Positions 23,516 through 27,003 of a stretch of DNA of 27,003 bases are shown here, piece by piece. The notes under the pieces were generated by a model that was not told the DNA's origin, searched no databases, and worked only from the letters and a program-made list of their open reading frames with translations. A program made the translations under genes and the position numbers. The stretch is from Rhodospirillales bacterium (GTDB lineage Bacteria; Pseudomonadota; Alphaproteobacteria; Acetobacterales; Acetobacteraceae), in the NCBI GenBank assembly GCA_018971455.1, contig JAGXAV010000003.1:1-27003 (forward strand), given 5' to 3'. How positions within the stretch are numbered: position 1 is the first letter of the stretch; each line of letters opens with the position of its first letter.

Positions 23516-24714
23516 GTTTCGGCGTGGTAGCGCCCGTCCTCCAGCATCCCGGCGCGCAATGCCGGCCAGTCGATGCCGTACTGCCGGCCGATATCGGCCA
23601 TCGCCTGCTCCACGCCCTCCTCCAGCCCGCGCAGACCGCAGATGAAGACATGCGTGGTCGGCCGCCGCACCAGCTCCGCCAGATCGGCCGCCCGCTGGCG
23701 CATGCGGTCCTGCACATATTCGCGCGGCGTCCCCGGCCGGCGCGAATAGACCAGCTCCTGGTCGAGCACGGAGGTCGGCACTTTCTGCAACGGCCCGAAA
23801 TAGGGCAGCTCCTGCGGCGTCCGCGCGCCGAAGAACAGATGCAGCCGCCCGCGCGAGGTGGTGCCGATGCGCCGCCGGCGTTCGGTAAAGCCGCGGAACG
23901 GTGCCGCCCCGGTGCCGGTGCAGATCATGATGATGTCGGCATCCGGGTCGTCGGGCATCAGGAACGTCGCCCCGAACGGCCCCACCACGCCGACACTGGC
24001 GCCGAGCGGCAGGTCGCACAGATAGTTCGACGCGATGCCGGCGAAGATGCCGCCATCGGCGCGCGGCTCGCGCACGCGCTTGACGGTCAGCGAGATGTTG
24101 TTGGTGTTGGGTCGTTCGCCGTCGCGGGGCGAGGCGATGGAGTAGAGCCGCATGGCGTGCGGCCGGCCCTGCCCGTCATGCCCCGGCGGCAGGATGCCGA
24201 TCGACTGGCCTTCCAGCACGGGAAAGGCCACCGCGCCGAAATCCAGGATGATGTGCCGCACGTCCGATGACGCATCGGCCGCCGTGATGCGGAAATTGCC
24301 CGTCACCCTGGCCTTCGCCGGCGTCTCGCGATTGAACAGGTTGATGCGCGGCTTGGAGGCGGTGGCCGGCGCGCGCGCCCGCCCGCCGGCCCGCGCATGC
24401 GCCTCGGCGAGCAGTGCCGTCGCCTCGTCATCCAGCGCATCGGCCGGTTCCGCCGCCTCCGGCGCGCGGGGCGGCAATTCCTGCCAGGAAAACTGCTCGT
24501 CGAGCGAGTAGGGCGCGCGCACCAGGAACCAGTTGTCGATCGAGCCGGTCGGGCAGGGGGCCACGCAATCCATGCAGAAATTGCAGGTTCCCGCATCGAC
24601 CACGTAGTTGTTGGCGTCATGCGTGATGGCGCCGACGGGGCAGGTCGCCTCGCAGGTGTTGCAGCGGATGCAGATCTCCGGATCGATCAGATGCTGCTTC
24701 AGCACGGCGTTCAT
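23509..24714 (-). CDS. boxA: Benzoyl-CoA 2,3-epoxidase, reductase component BoxA
   Basis: A 401-residue NADPH:acceptor reductase that passes electrons to the diiron oxygenase BoxB. The N-terminus carries two ferredoxin-type [4Fe-4S] sites: C15, C18, C21, C25 (CIRCNTCEATCP) and C44, C47, C50, C54 (CNFCMDCVAPCP). A variable Ala/Glu-rich linker (about 75-135) leads to a ferredoxin-NADP reductase module with RLYSIAS for FAD and ICTGTGAAPFRGF for the nucleotide. The C-terminus EDGRYHAETY has the aromatic end usual for this family. The start at 24714 has GGAGCGGGG upstream. It is the last gene of the boxC-boxB-boxA run, 24 bases after boxB, and its end overlaps the convergent boxR by seven bases. 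Confidence 0.95.
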   Translation of the reverse strand: MNAVLKQHLIDPEICIRCNTCEATCPVGAITHDANNYVVDAGTCNFCMDCVAPCPTGSIDNWFLVRAPYSLDEQFSWQELPPRAPEAAEPADALDDEATALLAEAHARAGGRARAPATASKPRINLFNRETPAKARVTGNFRITAADASSDVRHIILDFGAVAFPVLEGQSIGILPPGHDGQGRPHAMRLYSIASPRDGERPNTNNISLTVKRVREPRADGGIFAGIASNYLCDLPLGASVGVVGPFGATFLMPDDPDADIIMICTGTGAAPFRGFTERRRRIGTTSRGRLHLFFGARTPQELPYFGPLQKVPTSVLDQELVYSRRPGTPREYVQDRMRQRAADLAELVRRPTTHVFICGLRGLEEGVEQAMADIGRQYGIDWPALRAGMLEDGRYHAETY

Positions 24715-24738
24715 CGGCTTGCCCCGCTCCGCCCCGCC

Positions 24739-26187
24739 CTATTCGTGGATCTTCACATACTCGAAATTGCCCGGCTTGTTGTCGATGCCCGCCTTGGGCG
24801 GCGCGATCCATCCGGCATACTCGCCGCTTGCCTGCACCGGCTTCATCAGGCTGGTGATGTAGAGATTGTCCTCCACCGTCGGCAGGAACGCGGCCCGCCC
24901 GGCCGCCCATTCCGCGGCATCCAGGATGCGCCCGGCCGGATCGGCCTTGATGGCGGCAAACTCGCCGATGGCCCGGTTGAAGGCGACATGAGGCAGGGCG
25001 AGCGCGAAGCCGATTCCCGCCTTCTCGATCACCTTGTTCCAGCGCCCGACACCGCCCGCCGCATCGGCCACGAAATCATCGCGCAGCCGCATGTTCAGCG
25101 CCGACAGGGCCGGCACCTGCTCCTCGACGATCGCGCCGCCGACGCAGCGCAGCACCGGATAGGTCGCGTCGAGCAGGGCATGGTCATCGGCCAGCTTGTC
25201 CTCGCGGTAGCGCCCCTTGATGCCGGCATTGAACGCGTTGGCCGCATTGGTCGAGATCTCGTTGCCGAACAGATCGAGCGTCAGCGAGAAATGCAGGTTC
25301 ACCTTCTTCTGGATGGTCGGCAGATCGATCACGCCCAGCGCCCGCACCGCCGCGATGTCGCCGGCATCGGTGATGCCTGCCGCGCGCATCGCCTCGCAGG
25401 TCCGTTCGACGACGCGCGACACGCCGGTCTCGCCCACGAACATGTGGTGGGCCTCCTCGGTCAGCATGAAGCGGCAGGTGCGGCTCAGCGGATCGAAGCC
25501 CGACTGCGCCAGCGCCTCGAGCTGCATCTTGCCGTCGCGATCGGTGAAGTAGGTGAACATGAAGAAGCTCAGCCAGTCCGGCGTCGCCTCGTTGAAGGCG
25601 CCCAGCATGCGCGGCGTATCGGCATGGCCCGAGCGGCGGCGCAGCAGCTCCTCGGCCTCCTCGCGCCCCTGCGTGCCGAAATATTTCTGCAGCAGATACA
25701 CCATCGCCCAGAGATGCCGGCCCTCCTCGACATTGACCTGGAACAGGTTGCGCAGGTCGTAGAGCGAGGGGGCGGTCGCGCCGAGATGGCGCTGCTGCTC
25801 GACCGAGGCCGGTTCGGTGTCGCCCTGGATGACCAGCAGCCGGCGCATCATGGCGCGGTACTCGCCCGGCACCTCCTGCCAGGCCGGCTCGCCCTTGTGC
25901 TTGCCGAACGGGATCGTGCGCCCCTCCACCGCGGGGGCGAGCAGGATTCCCCATTTGTATTCGGGCATCTTCACGTAATCGAACTTCGCCCACCCCTTGG
26001 GGTCCACGCTGATGGCGGTGCGCAGATAGACCAGCGCCTCCTGGAAGCCCTCCGGCCCCATGTCGTGCCACCAGTCGATATAGCCGGGATGCCAGGTCTC
26101 CAGCGCCTTGCGCACGCGCAGATCCTCGTTGAGACCGACATTGTTCGGAATCAGCCCGTCGTAATCGACGTTGATGCCATCAGGCAT
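24739..26187 (-). CDS. boxB: Benzoyl-CoA 2,3-epoxidase, diiron oxygenase component BoxB
   Basis: A 482-residue oxygenase that, with BoxA and O2, converts benzoyl-CoA to its 2,3-epoxide. The start at 26187 is MPDGINVDYDGLIPNNVGL, preceded by GGGGGAGA; the frame runs further upstream over boxC without support. Diiron ligands can be placed as E125, E155, H158 (NVEEGRH), D216, E245 and H248 (LTEEAHHM). They keep the spacing I recall for the characterised Azoarcus protein, with an offset of about five residues. The length matches the family (about 475). boxC ends 14 bases upstream and boxA starts 24 bases downstream, so the three form one operon. Nothing appears damaged. Confidence 0.96.
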   Translation of the reverse strand: MPDGINVDYDGLIPNNVGLNEDLRVRKALETWHPGYIDWWHDMGPEGFQEALVYLRTAISVDPKGWAKFDYVKMPEYKWGILLAPAVEGRTIPFGKHKGEPAWQEVPGEYRAMMRRLLVIQGDTEPASVEQQRHLGATAPSLYDLRNLFQVNVEEGRHLWAMVYLLQKYFGTQGREEAEELLRRRSGHADTPRMLGAFNEATPDWLSFFMFTYFTDRDGKMQLEALAQSGFDPLSRTCRFMLTEEAHHMFVGETGVSRVVERTCEAMRAAGITDAGDIAAVRALGVIDLPTIQKKVNLHFSLTLDLFGNEISTNAANAFNAGIKGRYREDKLADDHALLDATYPVLRCVGGAIVEEQVPALSALNMRLRDDFVADAAGGVGRWNKVIEKAGIGFALALPHVAFNRAIGEFAAIKADPAGRILDAAEWAAGRAAFLPTVEDNLYITSLMKPVQASGEYAGWIAPPKAGIDNKPGNFEYVKIHE

Positions 26188-26201
26188 GATGCGGTCTCCC
26201 C

Positions 26202-27003
26202 CTAAACGCGTTGCTGGTCGTAGGTCGGCTGCACGCCGCTGCCATAGCGCTTCAGTGCGCCGGTCTCGCCGACCGCGTTGGGCCGCTGGAACACCCAGTT
26301 CTGCCACGCCGTCAGGCGGCCGAAGATGCGTGTCTCCATGGTCTCGGGCCCGGCGAAGCGCAGATTGGCCTCCATCGCCGTCAGCGCATCCGGCGAGAAG
26401 CTCGCGCGCTCCTCGAGCAGCATGCGCACCTCCTCGTCCCAATCCACCTCGTCATAGATCGCCGTCACCAGGCCGAGCGCCTCGGCCGCCTCGCTGTCCA
26501 GCGCCGCGCCGAGCTGCGCCTGCGCGCGGCCCACGCTGTCGGGCTCGCCCAGGAAGCGCGGCTGCAGCCGCGTCAGCCCGTTGGACATCGGATAGGCCCC
26601 GAAATTCAGGGCGCTCAGCCGCAATGTCGCGGCCGGGCGGTTGTCGCCACCCCGCGTGCCGGTGAACATCAGCGCCCGATCGGCGGCGAAGGCGAGTTCG
26701 GCCAGCGTGCCGGCAAAGCAGCTCCCCGGCTCGACCAGCGCAATCAGGCTGCGCGACGTCAGGTCCAGCCGCTTCAGCACCCGCTTGATATAGAGCCGGA
26801 TTTCGCGCACCAGCCAGTCCGCGCCATGGGCCTCCAGCAGCGCATCGGCCGCCAGCACCGCCGCCGGATCGCCCTCGGTGCGCAGCACCAGCAGCCCGAG
26901 CTCCGGCTCGTTGAGGCGCAGATGCAGCAGCGCGTCATCGAGCTGGCGCGCCATCGCCAGCGGCCAGAAATCGGCACCCTGCGCATGAATGCCGGCGAGG
27001 TCG
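26202..27003 (-). CDS. boxC: 2,3-epoxybenzoyl-CoA dihydrolase BoxC, C-terminal part (runs off right edge)
   Basis: About 267 residues of the C-terminal half are present; the frame is open to the window edge (in phase from base 27002), so the true start is outside. BoxC is a crotonase-superfamily enzyme of about 550 residues that hydrolyses the ring of 2,3-epoxybenzoyl-CoA to an aliphatic aldehyde-CoA plus formate. Family features in this part: HAQGADFWPLAMARQLDDAL near the edge, LIALVEPGSCFAGTLAELAF, LSALNFGAYPMSNGLTRLQ and ALGLVTAIYDEVDWDEEV. The end, WVFQRPNAVGETGALKRYG, is also characteristic. An internal ATG at 26954 is not a start. It is the upstream partner of boxB in the same operon. 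Confidence 0.94.
   Translation of the reverse strand, partial: DLAGIHAQGADFWPLAMARQLDDALLHLRLNEPELGLLVLRTEGDPAAVLAADALLEAHGADWLVREIRLYIKRVLKRLDLTSRSLIALVEPGSCFAGTLAELAFAADRALMFTGTRGGDNRPAATLRLSALNFGAYPMSNGLTRLQPRFLGEPDSVGRAQAQLGAALDSEAAEALGLVTAIYDEVDWDEEVRMLLEERASFSPDALTAMEANLRFAGPETMETRIFGRLTAWQNWVFQRPNAVGETGALKRYGSGVQPTYDQQRV

Overview
The window is very GC-rich, densely packed chromosomal DNA. Gaps are short, ATGA, TGATG and GTGA overlaps are common, and no gap exceeds about 200 bases. I see no tRNA, rRNA, CRISPR array, transposase or phage gene. Codon use, overlap style and gene content (Opp-type importer, FCD-type GntR regulator, box benzoyl-CoA genes with BoxR) suggest an alphaproteobacterium. 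Acetobacteraceae or another Rhodospirillales lineage is my best guess, from general appearance only.

Layout: (1) 1-1791: the tail of an unidentified gene, then a two-gene ABC exporter of the surface-polysaccharide (Wzm/Wzt, KpsM/KpsT) type. (2) 1799-7540, minus strand: a complete Opp/Dpp-type importer, transcribed in the order binding protein, permease, permease, double ATPase. (3) 7711-14779: an FCD-type GntR regulator; a UxuA-like mannonate dehydratase (minus); then, on plus, an enolase-superfamily dehydratase, a beta-propeller lactonase, a two-subunit family I CoA-transferase-like protein and a CaiB-type family III CoA-transferase. (4) 14841-16411: a CmcI-type methyltransferase and a glucose-1-phosphate cytidylyltransferase (RfbF). 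(5) 16419-21502: an SDR (minus), a class III aminotransferase and an S9 (DPP-IV type) peptidase (plus), and an EthD-like protein (minus). (6) 21647-27003: a homocysteine S-methyltransferase and boxR (plus), converging on boxA, boxB and the C-terminal half of boxC (minus), which continues off the right edge.

Two functional blocks stand out. The first is a probable sugar-acid uptake and catabolism regulon. Two near-identical palindromes (7620-7634 and 9589-9603) lie in the two divergent intergenic regions and are good candidates for the GntR operator. They would tie the importer, regulator, UxuA-like dehydratase and enolase/lactonase operon together. The set has two unrelated dehydratases of the kind that act on aldonates/uronates plus a lactonase, but no recognisable aldolase or kinase. 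Its downstream end carries two mechanistically unrelated CoA-transferases, and the family I beta subunit seems to lack the catalytic glutamate. This is the best candidate for an undescribed pathway here.

The second block is the aerobic benzoyl-CoA (box) pathway: BoxAB forms the 2,3-epoxide of benzoyl-CoA, BoxC opens the ring, and BoxR (HTH fused to a shikimate-kinase-like domain) is expected to sense benzoyl-CoA. The polysaccharide genes at the left edge and at 14841-16411 are separated by the catabolic block and look like pieces of surface-glycan metabolism scattered around it.
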